DNA of 16,092 bases from Flavobacteriaceae bacterium (GTDB taxonomy: Bacteria; Bacteroidota; Bacteroidia; Flavobacteriales; Flavobacteriaceae): positions 1 to 16,092 of the forward strand of contig DAOUPU010000038.1 of the NCBI GenBank assembly GCA_030625995.1, in the 5' to 3' direction. How positions within the stretch are numbered: position 1 is the stretch's first letter; every line of letters starts with the position of its first letter. The notes beneath the pieces were generated by a model. The model was not told the origin of the DNA and made no database searches. It was given only the letters and a program-made list of their open reading frames with translations. This document shows, piece after piece, positions 1 to 7,536 of this stretch. Both the position numbers and the translations under genes were made by a program.

Positions 1-569
1 ATAATATCGCAGATTGGTTTTCATTTTACAGAATTGCTGCTGCACCATTTCTGCTAATTTTATTGTGGTTTGATCAGCGGGAGATCTTTACATGGCTATT
101 ATTAATCAGTTATAGCACGGATATGATCGATGGTTTCCTCGCCCGAAAATTAAAAATAGCAAGCCCCAGAGGGTCTCAATTGGATTCTCTTGGAGATCAG
201 TTAACATTTTTAATTGGATTAGCCGGATTGTTGAGTTTTGAATACAATTTTATAAAACAGAATTATATCATCATATTAATTGCACTTATTCCTTATATAA
301 TTCAACTCCTCATTGCGTATAGAAAATATGGTAAAGCCACATCTTTCCATACTTACATGGCCAAATTATCGGCATTCATTCAGGGTGTGTTTATTCTTTC
401 GGCCTTATTTTTTAGCCCATTATATTGGTTGTTCTATTTTATGATAGCCCTAGGCTTATTAGAAACTTTAGAGGAGATTATTCTTATTTTTATGCATAAA
501 AAGTGGGTGTCTGATGTAAAAGGGATTTATTGGGTGCTTTACAAGAAACGCAAGAGTGCAATTGAATAG
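1..569 (+). CDS. CDP-alcohol phosphatidyltransferase family protein (5' end cut by window)
   Basis: Integral membrane enzyme that would transfer a phosphatidyl group from CDP-diacylglycerol to an alcohol such as glycerol phosphate, in phospholipid synthesis. The reading frame is open from position 3, so the apparent TTG start at 63 is internal. The first visible residues (NIADWFSFYRIAAAPFLL) are the usual N-terminal helix of the family. The full catalytic signature D-x2-DG-x2-AR-x8-G-x3-D-x3-D is encoded at 120-197, with every acidic residue present. About four hydrophobic segments follow, with a charged C-terminus. About 188 residues are visible, so little is missing. The phosphoesterase gene 29 nt downstream on the same strand is probably co-transcribed. 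The substrate (PgsA-like or another alcohol) cannot be decided from this sequence. Confidence 0.9.
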   Translation, partial: NIADWFSFYRIAAAPFLLILLWFDQREIFTWLLLISYSTDMIDGFLARKLKIASPRGSQLDSLGDQLTFLIGLAGLLSFEYNFIKQNYIIILIALIPYIIQLLIAYRKYGKATSFHTYMAKLSAFIQGVFILSALFFSPLYWLFYFMIALGLLETLEEIILIFMHKKWVSDVKGIYWVLYKKRKSAIE

Positions 570-598
570 AAATAAATTAAAATTAATAGAAATCTCAA

Positions 599-1813
599 AT
601 GCGATCCTATACGTTATTTACAATTATTCTATTATGCTTGGCAATTTTAATTGTTGATCTATTCACATATTATTGGTTGCGATCTATTACACAAATTATT
701 ACAATACCATTTTTAAGATCGTTTATATATGTAACTTTTTGGGTATTTGCGTTTGGATTGATCACATCAATTGTCATTTTGAAGATTAGGCTTGAGAGTA
801 TAAATCCTGCGCGTAAACATTTTTTGATTTCTTCTTTATATGGGCTGACGATATCATCTTTTATTCCAAAATTAATTTTTGTAATTGTTATTACGGCACT
901 CTATTTTACAAACTACGTTTTTTTAGAAGAGCAATCCATATATGTCCTTTTTACTGTTGGTGTTTTTTCAGGTTTTTTACCTTTTATAACAATTTTGTAT
1001 GGAATTTTCAGATCATTATATAGATTTAAGATCCATCATGTCAAGATCAAGTGTAAAAATCTGCCTAAAAATTATATTGGGCTGAGAGTTGTACAGATAT
1101 CAGATCTTCACTTAGGCAGTTTTAATTATCGATATCATATTTTAGATAGAGCGGTAAATATGATCAATCATTTAGAACCTGATTTTATTTTTTTTACGGG
1201 TGATCTGGTCAACAACTGTTCATGGGAATTGGATAATTGGGATTCTGTATTAAAACAATTATCTGCTAAATTGGGAAAATACGCCGTTCTGGGAAATCAC
1301 GATTATGGAGATTACAAAAAATGGGATTCAGAAGAGCTGAAACTGAAAAATTTTGATGAGATAAAACACTTTTACAAAAAAATTGAATTTAAATTATTAT
1401 TAAATGAAGCTGAGATCATTAATAATAATGGAGGCAAGATGGCAATTATAGGGGTAGAAAACTGGGGGGACCCTCCATTTAAGCAGTATGGAGATTTAGA
1501 CAAATCTTTAATGAACGTTCAAAATATTCCATTTAAAATATTATTATCTCATGATCCATCACACTGGAGCAAGGAAGTGATAGGAAAAACGGATATATCA
1601 CTTACACTTTCCGGTCACACACATGGTATGCAAGCCGGAATTAATCTTAGGAATAAAAAGTGGAGCCCTATTAAATACAAATATAAGCATTGGGCCGGCT
1701 TGTATGAAAACAAACAACAATACCTATATGTCAACAGAGGTCTTGGCTGGTTAGGATTTCCGGGGAGATTAGGGATGCGTCCTGAAATTACCTTAATTGA
1801 ATTTGAAAAGTAG
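599..1813 (+). CDS. Membrane-anchored calcineurin-like metallophosphoesterase (YkuE/YaeI type)
   Basis: Predicted two-metal phosphoesterase tethered to the inner membrane. Residues 1-140 form about four hydrophobic segments. The catalytic domain follows from about residue 160, with all metal-ligand motifs in order: D169-x-H171 (SDLHLG), GD202, GNHD (N233, H234, D235), H318 (SHD) and GHTH (H340, H342). Known relatives act on membrane-associated phosphate esters, including UDP-2,3-diacylglucosamine in LpxG/LpxH relatives, but the substrate here is unknown. The ATG at 599 is chosen because it leaves a complete first membrane helix. No Shine-Dalgarno site is seen, as is usual in Bacteroidota. It lies 29 nt after the CDP-alcohol transferase gene, so a role in lipid headgroup processing is a reasonable inference. 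It converges with the antiporter gene, with 13 nt between the stop codons. Confidence 0.9.
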   Translation: MRSYTLFTIILLCLAILIVDLFTYYWLRSITQIITIPFLRSFIYVTFWVFAFGLITSIVILKIRLESINPARKHFLISSLYGLTISSFIPKLIFVIVITALYFTNYVFLEEQSIYVLFTVGVFSGFLPFITILYGIFRSLYRFKIHHVKIKCKNLPKNYIGLRVVQISDLHLGSFNYRYHILDRAVNMINHLEPDFIFFTGDLVNNCSWELDNWDSVLKQLSAKLGKYAVLGNHDYGDYKKWDSEELKLKNFDEIKHFYKKIEFKLLLNEAEIINNNGGKMAIIGVENWGDPPFKQYGDLDKSLMNVQNIPFKILLSHDPSHWSKEVIGKTDISLTLSGHTHGMQAGINLRNKKWSPIKYKYKHWAGLYENKQQYLYVNRGLGWLGFPGRLGMRPEITLIEFEK

Positions 1814-1833
1814 GTATATATCTCACCTATACC
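1813..1833. terminator. Possible shared terminator hairpin between convergent genes
   Basis: GGTATA (1813-1818) and TATACC (1828-1833) form a perfect 6-bp stem with a 9-nt loop. It spans the 13-nt gap and overlaps both stop codons. Read on the minus strand, a short T-rich tract (TACTTTTC) follows, which would suit termination of the antiporter gene. The plus-strand side has no T tract. The stem is short and AT-rich, so this is a weak call. Confidence 0.25.
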
Positions 1834-2768
1834 CCAAAAATCTTTAAAGCAGCATAAAGCACAAAAATACTGATCAAGATTACCGCTTCATTTTTTTGGA
1901 GTCCTTTCTTATTATAAAAGAAGAAGAGTACAGTAAATGACAGAACTAGCAAAAATGGGAGATCAAATAATAGCAGGCTCTTTTCAATTTTGAGTTCAGA
2001 AATTGAAGCACCCAATCCAACAGGAATTAACATATCAAAAATATTACTACCAATAAGGTTACCAACAGATAATCCGCTGGCTTTTTTTCTTACTGCGTTT
2101 ATAGCGAGTGCAAGTTCCGGTAAGCTGGTTCCCAAGCCTATAATAATTATCCCTACAAACGACTGTCTGATACCAAATTTTTCAGCAAAACTTATCGAAT
2201 TATCCACTACTAATTCTGAAGTAAAGATCACAATAATAATCCCAACGATCAAAACTAAAATATCTTTGCTAATATTCTTGCTGAACTTCTTTTTTATTTT
2301 TTTACTAATTCTTTCCCGATGGAACAACCTAAAATAATAGATTAAATAAACCACTACTAAGACTATACCATCAATTCTGGTGATCTTTCCATCAAAACTC
2401 AATAACATGACCAATATAACTGACCCTAATAACATGATCCCATCCTCAAAAAGATGTCGTTTTTTAAGGGTTAAGTAACCTAATAAACCTGCGGATCCTA
2501 ATACCAGACTTATCTGACTAAAGCTGCTTCCAATTGCATTACCTATGATTATGCCGGAGGTATCAGTATTTCCAACTGCACTGTGAAGAGCAGCGTTAAT
2601 GGCGATGACAATTTCAGGAAGATCTGTGCCAATTGACAAAATTGCTAAACCAACAAACACCTGAGATAAATTATAGTATTCTGCAATATTTACAGCCCCT
2701 TTTATTACCAATTCTGTACCTAACCACAATCCTGTCAATCCGATCAGTATAAGAATAATATCTTGCAT
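1827..2768 (-). CDS. Calcium/sodium antiporter, NCX/YrbG family
   Basis: Inner-membrane cation/Ca2+ exchanger of 313 residues, the usual bacterial size, with about ten hydrophobic segments and two inverted alpha repeats. The second repeat is canonical (GLGTSLPELALAINA, then GNLIGSNIFD). The first repeat keeps the PE motif (E52) but reads GTDLPE where GTSLPE is usual, and GNAIGSSFSQ where GNxxGSNIF is usual. The Ser/Asn pair that normally helps line the ion site is therefore changed on one side only. Its ion preference may differ from a standard Na+/Ca2+ exchanger. It is monocistronic on the minus strand, with a strong promoter just upstream (2792-2822). A cation-exporting P-type ATPase operon diverges from it, which fits a local theme of cation homeostasis. 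Confidence 0.92.
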   Translation of the reverse strand: MQDIILILIGLTGLWLGTELVIKGAVNIAEYYNLSQVFVGLAILSIGTDLPEIVIAINAALHSAVGNTDTSGIIIGNAIGSSFSQISLVLGSAGLLGYLTLKKRHLFEDGIMLLGSVILVMLLSFDGKITRIDGIVLVVVYLIYYFRLFHRERISKKIKKKFSKNISKDILVLIVGIIIVIFTSELVVDNSISFAEKFGIRQSFVGIIIIGLGTSLPELALAINAVRKKASGLSVGNLIGSNIFDMLIPVGLGASISELKIEKSLLLFDLPFLLVLSFTVLFFFYNKKGLQKNEAVILISIFVLYAALKIFGV

Positions 2769-3134
2769 GAGATAAGCGTTTTACACAAACTCAAAGATAA
2801 AGATTCTCCAGGCCTTAATCAATAATTTGATCTTCAAATACATCAATAATTATATAGAAGAATCCTGAATTTTTGACAAATTATTTGTTATATTTAGTAA
2901 TGAATAATATGGATCAGAATTGAAATAAAAACGAGTATTTAAATATCTAAATCTATCTTGTAGGCAGATCTCATTTTCTTATAAACTGCAGATAGTTAGG
3001 TAAATGATTGATACTATTGACAGCTTTAATATCCACTTCGGGAGAATATTGTAAGCACTATGAATTAATTAAAAATCGGTTCGAATACTATTTTTATTTT
3101 AAAATGTTGAACGGGCTGTTTAATGCTTTAAAGA
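2769..3134. other. 366-nt divergent intergenic region
   Basis: No credible gene: the longest plus-strand ORFs are below 20 codons. The left edge holds the antiporter promoter. Toward the ATPase gene I find no TTG-N20-TAnnTTTG match, although the sequence is long enough for one. Two dyads are visible. One is ATTTGA-TCT-TCAAAT at 2825-2839. The other is a bulged hairpin with CTATCT (2953-2958) and GCAG (2964-2967) pairing with CTGC (2986-2989) and AGATAG (2990-2995). The ATPase operon may be read from a non-housekeeping or activator-dependent promoter, but no specific binding site can be named. Confidence 0.4.
2792..2822 (-). promoter_or_regulatory. Bacteroidota-type sigma-70 promoter for the antiporter gene
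   Basis: Read on the minus strand, TTG (2822-2820) is followed by exactly 20 nt and then TATCTTTG (2799-2792). This matches the Bacteroidota consensus TTG, about 20 nt, TAnnTTTG. The expected transcript start is near 2785, giving a 5' leader of roughly 17 nt before the ATG at 2768. It has the same elements and spacing as the promoter at 10099-10129. Confidence 0.7.
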
Positions 3135-5822
3135 ATGAAAAATTATCTCAAATATCCTCATTCACTAAGTCTAGAATCGGTTATTGATGAGTTACGAACC
3201 ACTACCAAAGGACTTAGCAATAAAGATGCGCAAGAAAGGCTTAGAACATATGGTCCTAATGAAATACCTGAAGCTAAATCTATTTCCCTTTTTCTATTAA
3301 TACTCAAACAATTTAAAAGTTGGTTGGTTATTATTCTTATCATTGCGGCTATTATATCGTGGTTGGTTGGACATATGCTGGATACCTGGGTTATAATTGT
3401 TGTTGTTTTTATTAATGCTGGTATAGGATTTTTAATGGAGTATAGGGCAGAAAAAGCTATAGCCTCTTTAAAAAGAATGATTGTCAAAACTGCTAAGGTC
3501 TTGCGCGATGGTGAATTAGTTGTTATCACCTCGGCCGGGCTTGTGCCGGGTGATGTTATTGTATTGGAGGAAGGTGATAATATTCCTGCCGATGGAAGAA
3601 TTATCCAATCTAAAAATTTCAGGTCTATTGAGGCCTCACTGACCGGTGAATCATTCCCGGTTTCCAAGAAAGAAGAGATATACCCTATAAAAACTCCACT
3701 GGCAGATCAAAAAAACATGGTATGGAAAGGAACTTTTGTTGCAGGAGGTTATGCTAAGGTAATTGTAACTGGAACAGGAACAAACACTGCTATTGGAGAT
3801 ATTTCTGAAACACTGGCTAAGATTGAGGTGAAACGAACCAATTTTATGAAGAAGACAGATGTTCTGGCTAAACAAATGTCTGTTATTGCCATCGTCAGCG
3901 CTGTACTTATATTTTTGATAGGGTATTTTTATCGGCAGTTTGCATTGGAAGAAATGTTGCTCGTTTCCATAGCGGCTTTGGTAGCTGCCGTACCCGAAGG
4001 TTTACCTGCCGTTATTTCAATTGTTCTGGCTATTGGGGCAAAACGTATGGCAAAACGAAATGCAATTGTACGGGAGTTTACGGCAACAGAAACCTTAGGT
4101 GCCGTCACTGCAATTTTAACGGATAAAACAGGGACTCTCACTCAAAATTCCCTTACCGTGAGAAAGGTTTTTATTCCTGGCACATCGGATTACACAGTTA
4201 CTGGTATAGGGTGGTTTCCTGCTGGAAATTTTATGCAGCAAAAAGTCATTATTGATGTAGATAAAAATAGTACACTTCAAAAACTATTGAAAATAGCTGC
4301 AGTTTCTAATAATTCAGAATTTCAACACGATAAAGAAGCTAACACCTATGACTTGATTGGCGATCCAACTGAGGGAGCATTGTCAGTATTAGCAAGAAAG
4401 GGAGGTATACGCAGTGAAGATATTCAACATTACAAACTAGATGACCTTCCTTTTGATTCAACTAAGAAACTAAGAGCAACTTTAATAGAAGAAGATAAAC
4501 ATCAGGAACTTTATGTAACAGGTGCTCCTGAAAAATTACTGGAACGATCGATTTTCTTATTAACAGCTCAAGGTGAATCTAAGCTTCAGGAAAAAGAAAA
4601 AGAACGAATTCAGAAAAAAATTTCCGAATGGTCTAATCAGGCCATGCGGGTAATCGCATTAGCGTATAAAAGACAAGACACCGGCGTTATTAATGAAGAT
4701 GCCATTGATGACCTGGTATTCGTTGGAATAGCAGGAATGATAGATCTTCCCAGGTTAGATTCCAAAGAGGCAGTACTAAAATGTCAACAGGCTGGGATTC
4801 GTGTCATTATGGTAACCGGAGATCATGTGAACACGGCTGTGGCGATAGCAAAAAAAACAGGAATTATTGAAGATAAAACAGGAAATGATGTTGTTGCATT
4901 AACTGAACAACAATTACTTATGTTAGACAAAGATGAGTTCGACAAAGCAATTATAAATATTTCTGTTTTTGCACGTCTCACTCCAAAAATGAAATTAAAA
5001 ATAGCGAAGCGCTTACAGGTTATGGAACACCTCATAGCTATGACCGGTGACGGTGTAAATGATGCTCCTGCACTTAAACAAGCCGATGTTGGAATCTCGA
5101 TGGGAATTATGGGAACTGATGTTGCCCGTGACAGTTCGGATGTTGTACTTGCAGACGATAATTTTGCCACTGTAGTAAATGCAGTGGAAGAAGGTAGAAT
5201 TGTGTTTGCTAATTCTCGACAAGCCAGTTTTTTTCTAGTTACAACCAACATTGCAGAAAGTGTTACTCTTCTTGTTTCTATTCTTTTGGGCTTACCACTT
5301 CCATTAACTGCAACACAAATCCTTTGGCTCAATTTGGTAACCGATGGTGTTACCGGTATGGCATTAGCTACAGAACCCGGTCATGGTGAGATCATGAAAA
5401 CCCGTCCGTTGGTGAAAAATGAGAATATATTGAACAAAGAGGTAATACCTTTTCTGATTATTAATGTTGTTCTGATGGTTGGATTTTCATTAGCAGCCTT
5501 TTATTATTATATGAGTGATGGTTTAGAAAAAGCTCGTACCGCAGTATTTATCATTATGGCTTTTACGCAACTATTCAATGTGTATAACCTTCGAAATATT
5601 CACAAATCAGTGTTTGAGATAGGTCTGTTTTCCAATAGGTATATAAACCTCGCTGTAGGCATTTCCGTTTTGCTACTGATTCTTGTTACGGAAGTTCCAG
5701 TTCTGGCAATATTATTTAATTTTAGATCAATTTATATAATTGATCTAATACTATTGTTTGGACTTTCATCTTTTGTACTTTGGGCGGGCGAATTGTATAA
5801 ATTATTAAATAAAATAAAATGA
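3135..5822 (+). CDS. Cation-transporting P-type ATPase, type II (PacL/SERCA-like, probably Ca2+)
   Basis: ATP-driven inner-membrane cation pump of 895 residues. The N-terminal cation-ATPase domain (about 1-75) is followed by TGES at 170-173, the phosphorylated Asp D330 in DKTGTLT, the GDPTEGA motif, and the TGDGVNDAP hinge from 637. Transport residues resemble SERCA: PEGLP with E288 in M4, N705 and E708 in M5, and N733/T736/D737 (NLVTDG) in M6. Two coordinating acids of SERCA site I thus have counterparts, but the M8 Glu position appears to be Gln (Q812), as is common in bacterial PacL proteins. The nucleotide-domain KGAPE motif reads TGAPE (T462), losing the usual Lys. The stop overlaps the next start (ATGA, 5819-5822), so the downstream kinase is translationally coupled. 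A Ca2+ substrate is likely; Mn2+ or Na+ remain possible. Confidence 0.93.
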   Translation: MKNYLKYPHSLSLESVIDELRTTTKGLSNKDAQERLRTYGPNEIPEAKSISLFLLILKQFKSWLVIILIIAAIISWLVGHMLDTWVIIVVVFINAGIGFLMEYRAEKAIASLKRMIVKTAKVLRDGELVVITSAGLVPGDVIVLEEGDNIPADGRIIQSKNFRSIEASLTGESFPVSKKEEIYPIKTPLADQKNMVWKGTFVAGGYAKVIVTGTGTNTAIGDISETLAKIEVKRTNFMKKTDVLAKQMSVIAIVSAVLIFLIGYFYRQFALEEMLLVSIAALVAAVPEGLPAVISIVLAIGAKRMAKRNAIVREFTATETLGAVTAILTDKTGTLTQNSLTVRKVFIPGTSDYTVTGIGWFPAGNFMQQKVIIDVDKNSTLQKLLKIAAVSNNSEFQHDKEANTYDLIGDPTEGALSVLARKGGIRSEDIQHYKLDDLPFDSTKKLRATLIEEDKHQELYVTGAPEKLLERSIFLLTAQGESKLQEKEKERIQKKISEWSNQAMRVIALAYKRQDTGVINEDAIDDLVFVGIAGMIDLPRLDSKEAVLKCQQAGIRVIMVTGDHVNTAVAIAKKTGIIEDKTGNDVVALTEQQLLMLDKDEFDKAIINISVFARLTPKMKLKIAKRLQVMEHLIAMTGDGVNDAPALKQADVGISMGIMGTDVARDSSDVVLADDNFATVVNAVEEGRIVFANSRQASFFLVTTNIAESVTLLVSILLGLPLPLTATQILWLNLVTDGVTGMALATEPGHGEIMKTRPLVKNENILNKEVIPFLIINVVLMVGFSLAAFYYYMSDGLEKARTAVFIIMAFTQLFNVYNLRNIHKSVFEIGLFSNRYINLAVGISVLLLILVTEVPVLAILFNFRSIYIIDLILLFGLSSFVLWAGELYKLLNKIK

Positions 5823-6319
5823 TCATTATTGTATTTGGATTACCCGGATCAGGAAAAAGCTATTTTGCTTCTAGGCTTGCAATAAGATTAGAGGCAAAAT
5901 ATGTTAGTAGTGATGTGATCAGGAAGGACTTATTTATTCATAGAAAATATTCTAAGGAGGAAAAAATGAAGGTTTATGAGGTAATGATCAAGGAAATGAA
6001 AAAAGCTGTCCAGCAAGATGAGAACGTCGTTTTGGATGCTACGTTTTATAAAGCAAATATTCGTGATAAATTCATTGAAACTGCGGATGATTATAAAGAG
6101 AGAATTATATTCATAGAAGTTCGTGCTGATCAAAGAATTATTATAGAACGTGTGAGCCTGAGAAGAGAGGATAGTGACGCTGATTATTCGATTCACCTTA
6201 GTATAAAGAAGGTTTTTGAACCACTGGAATCGGAACATCTTATACTTCAATCAACACAAGAGAATATTAAGGAAATGATGAATAAGGCAATTAATTACAT
6301 TCAAACCAGCCATGGATAA
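5819..6319 (+). CDS. P-loop kinase of the COG0645 (AAA_33, zeta-toxin-like) family
   Basis: Small cytoplasmic P-loop protein of 166 residues. The Walker A motif GLPGSGKS is at residues 7-14. It is followed by SSDxxRKDLF, the usual position for phosphoacceptor binding in this family, then a VVLDATFYK strand like Walker B, and an Arg-rich lid region (ERVSLRRED). The family is predicted to phosphorylate small molecules, and no substrate is established. In many bacteria this domain is fused to the APH-like domain encoded by the next gene; here the two are separate. It overlaps the ATPase gene by 4 nt and the APH-like gene by 8 nt, so all three should be made from one transcript with coupled translation. 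It is not a zeta toxin in the toxin-antitoxin sense, since no antitoxin gene is adjacent. Confidence 0.82.
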   Translation: MIIIVFGLPGSGKSYFASRLAIRLEAKYVSSDVIRKDLFIHRKYSKEEKMKVYEVMIKEMKKAVQQDENVVLDATFYKANIRDKFIETADDYKERIIFIEVRADQRIIIERVSLRREDSDADYSIHLSIKKVFEPLESEHLILQSTQENIKEMMNKAINYIQTSHG

Positions 6320-7331
6320 AGATCAAATAAATAAACTGATCCAGTTTGGAACCTATGGAGGTGAACTTCTCAAAGGAAAGTTGATCGAAACTCATATTTC
6401 ATGGGTGATCCTGACCAAGAGATATGCCTTTAAGATCAAAAAAAAGATGCAATATTCTTTTCTAAATTTTTCTTCCATATCAAAACGAAAATATTATTGC
6501 GAACAGGAGTTACTATTAAATAGCAGATTATCAGATATTTACTTAGATGTACTTCCTGTAAAACAAAGAATAAATAAATTATTTATTGGAGAGGGAAAAG
6601 GTCAGGTTATTGGTTATGCGGTTAGAATGAAGAAACTACAAATAGCCAAACAAATGAATTACAAATTAGAAAGAAAACAAGTTAGTGAAATTCAAATTAA
6701 TGTTCTTGCAAATAAAATTGCTCTTTTTCATAGAGACACAGATATTATTTATAACCCTTTTAATGAATCACAGGCTAAAACCGAATTCAATGATATTTTG
6801 ACAGTCATAGATTGGGTTAAAGTAAATTTAACGAATAGATATGCTGACTTCATTGAAAAAGCTGTAAGAAACAGTAATACATTTTTAGATCAAAATAAAA
6901 AATTTCTTAAAGATCGAATCAAGTCAGGCTTTTGGCGTGATGGCCATGGTGATTTACATGCAAAAAACATATTTCTCTATCGGGACCCAATTATTTTCGA
7001 TTGTATTGAATTTAATGATGCTTTTCGTCAAATAGATGTTCTCAATGAAGTTGCCTTTTTCTGTATGGACTTGGAAGCTTTTCAACGTACGGATCTAAGC
7101 AAACAATTCATGAAAACTTACCTGAAATTATTTCCTTGTATGAAAGGGAAAAAGGAGGAGAGGCTCTTCAATTATTATAAATGTTATAGAGCTAATGTTC
7201 GAGCTAAGGTAAATTGTTTGAGGGCCATGCAAACTGATGACACTGATGAACTAACTGAATACCTTATGGAGATAAAAAAATATCTCTTACTTATGGATTA
7301 TTATAATGAAAGATGGCATGTCGAAACATAA
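6312..7331 (+). CDS. Aminoglycoside phosphotransferase-like kinase, COG2187 family
   Basis: Protein of 339 residues with a protein-kinase-like APH fold. The N-terminus carries the family pattern ETHISWVILT...YAFKIKKKM, whose Lys is the likely ATP contact, then CEQELLLNSRLS. The catalytic loop is HGDLHAKN at residues 212-219 (D214 as base, N219 for metal), followed by the metal-binding D230 in IFDCIEFND. The C-terminal YYKCYRANVRAKV segment is typical of COG2187. The family is usually fused to a COG0645 P-loop domain; here that partner is the preceding gene, in reversed order and overlapping by 8 nt. Despite the family name there is no reason to call it an antibiotic-resistance enzyme. The substrate is unknown. 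The link to the ATPase suggests a stress or ion-homeostasis role, which is inference. Confidence 0.87.
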   Translation: MDKDQINKLIQFGTYGGELLKGKLIETHISWVILTKRYAFKIKKKMQYSFLNFSSISKRKYYCEQELLLNSRLSDIYLDVLPVKQRINKLFIGEGKGQVIGYAVRMKKLQIAKQMNYKLERKQVSEIQINVLANKIALFHRDTDIIYNPFNESQAKTEFNDILTVIDWVKVNLTNRYADFIEKAVRNSNTFLDQNKKFLKDRIKSGFWRDGHGDLHAKNIFLYRDPIIFDCIEFNDAFRQIDVLNEVAFFCMDLEAFQRTDLSKQFMKTYLKLFPCMKGKKEERLFNYYKCYRANVRAKVNCLRAMQTDDTDELTEYLMEIKKYLLLMDYYNERWHVET

Positions 7332-7342
7332 GATTTATTTCC

Positions 7343-7395
7343 TGATGATATAAGTATGAATATTAGATTTTGATCCAATAGGTACAATATCATCA
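7343..7395. repeat. Interrupted inverted repeat after the kinase operon
   Basis: TGATGATAT (7343-7351) and ATATCATCA (7387-7395) are perfect 9-bp arms 35 nt apart. Inside them GTA/TAC and TATT/AATA can pair further, giving a long imperfect hairpin. It starts 11 nt after the kinase stop codon and is followed by a loosely T-rich stretch (GATTTATTTCT). It may stabilise or end the ATPase-kinase transcript, or be a binding site. It lacks the compact GC-rich stem of a strong intrinsic terminator. Confidence 0.35.
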
Positions 7396-7457
7396 TCGAT
7401 TTATTTCTAAAGGATCATTACCAATTTTATAAATATTACTGAAAAGCTCTCTGACTT

Positions 7458-7488
7458 TTAGTAAAATGTAAAATTTTCCTTATCTTTA
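7458..7488 (+). promoter_or_regulatory. Candidate promoter for the mla operon
   Basis: TTA (7458-7460), 20 nt, then TATCTTTA (7481-7488). Each element differs from the TTG / TAnnTTTG consensus by one base, but the spacing equals that of the two clear promoters in this window. The start would fall near 7495, about 40 nt before the mlaE ATG. Confidence 0.4.
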
Positions 7489-7536
7489 GGTAAGTATCAA
7501 AATGTAATTTTTGATTCGTTCTTATTAAACAAAGAG

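Noticed and set aside
1990..2337. Plus-strand open frame inside the antiporter gene
   Set aside because: Antisense shadow of a clear membrane-protein gene with conserved motifs on the other strand.
2825..2839. Dyad ATTTGA-TCT-TCAAAT considered as an FNR/CRP-type site for the ATPase operon
   Set aside because: The half-site spacing does not match TTGAT-N4-ATCAA, it lies about 300 nt from the ATPase start, and short AT-rich dyads are expected by chance here.
4823..5332. Long minus-strand open frame inside the P-type ATPase gene
   Set aside because: Antisense shadow of a highly conserved coding region; its translation is Ser/Thr-rich with no domain. The same holds for 3158-3667, 3651-3875 and 3929-4141.
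5819..6319. Zeta-toxin of a toxin-antitoxin system
   Set aside because: The P-loop fold is similar, but the sequence fits COG0645, there is no adjacent antitoxin, and the neighbour is its usual COG2187 partner.
6312..7331. Aminoglycoside resistance gene
   Set aside because: The APH-like fold belongs to COG2187, which has no known role in resistance; the name reflects the fold only.
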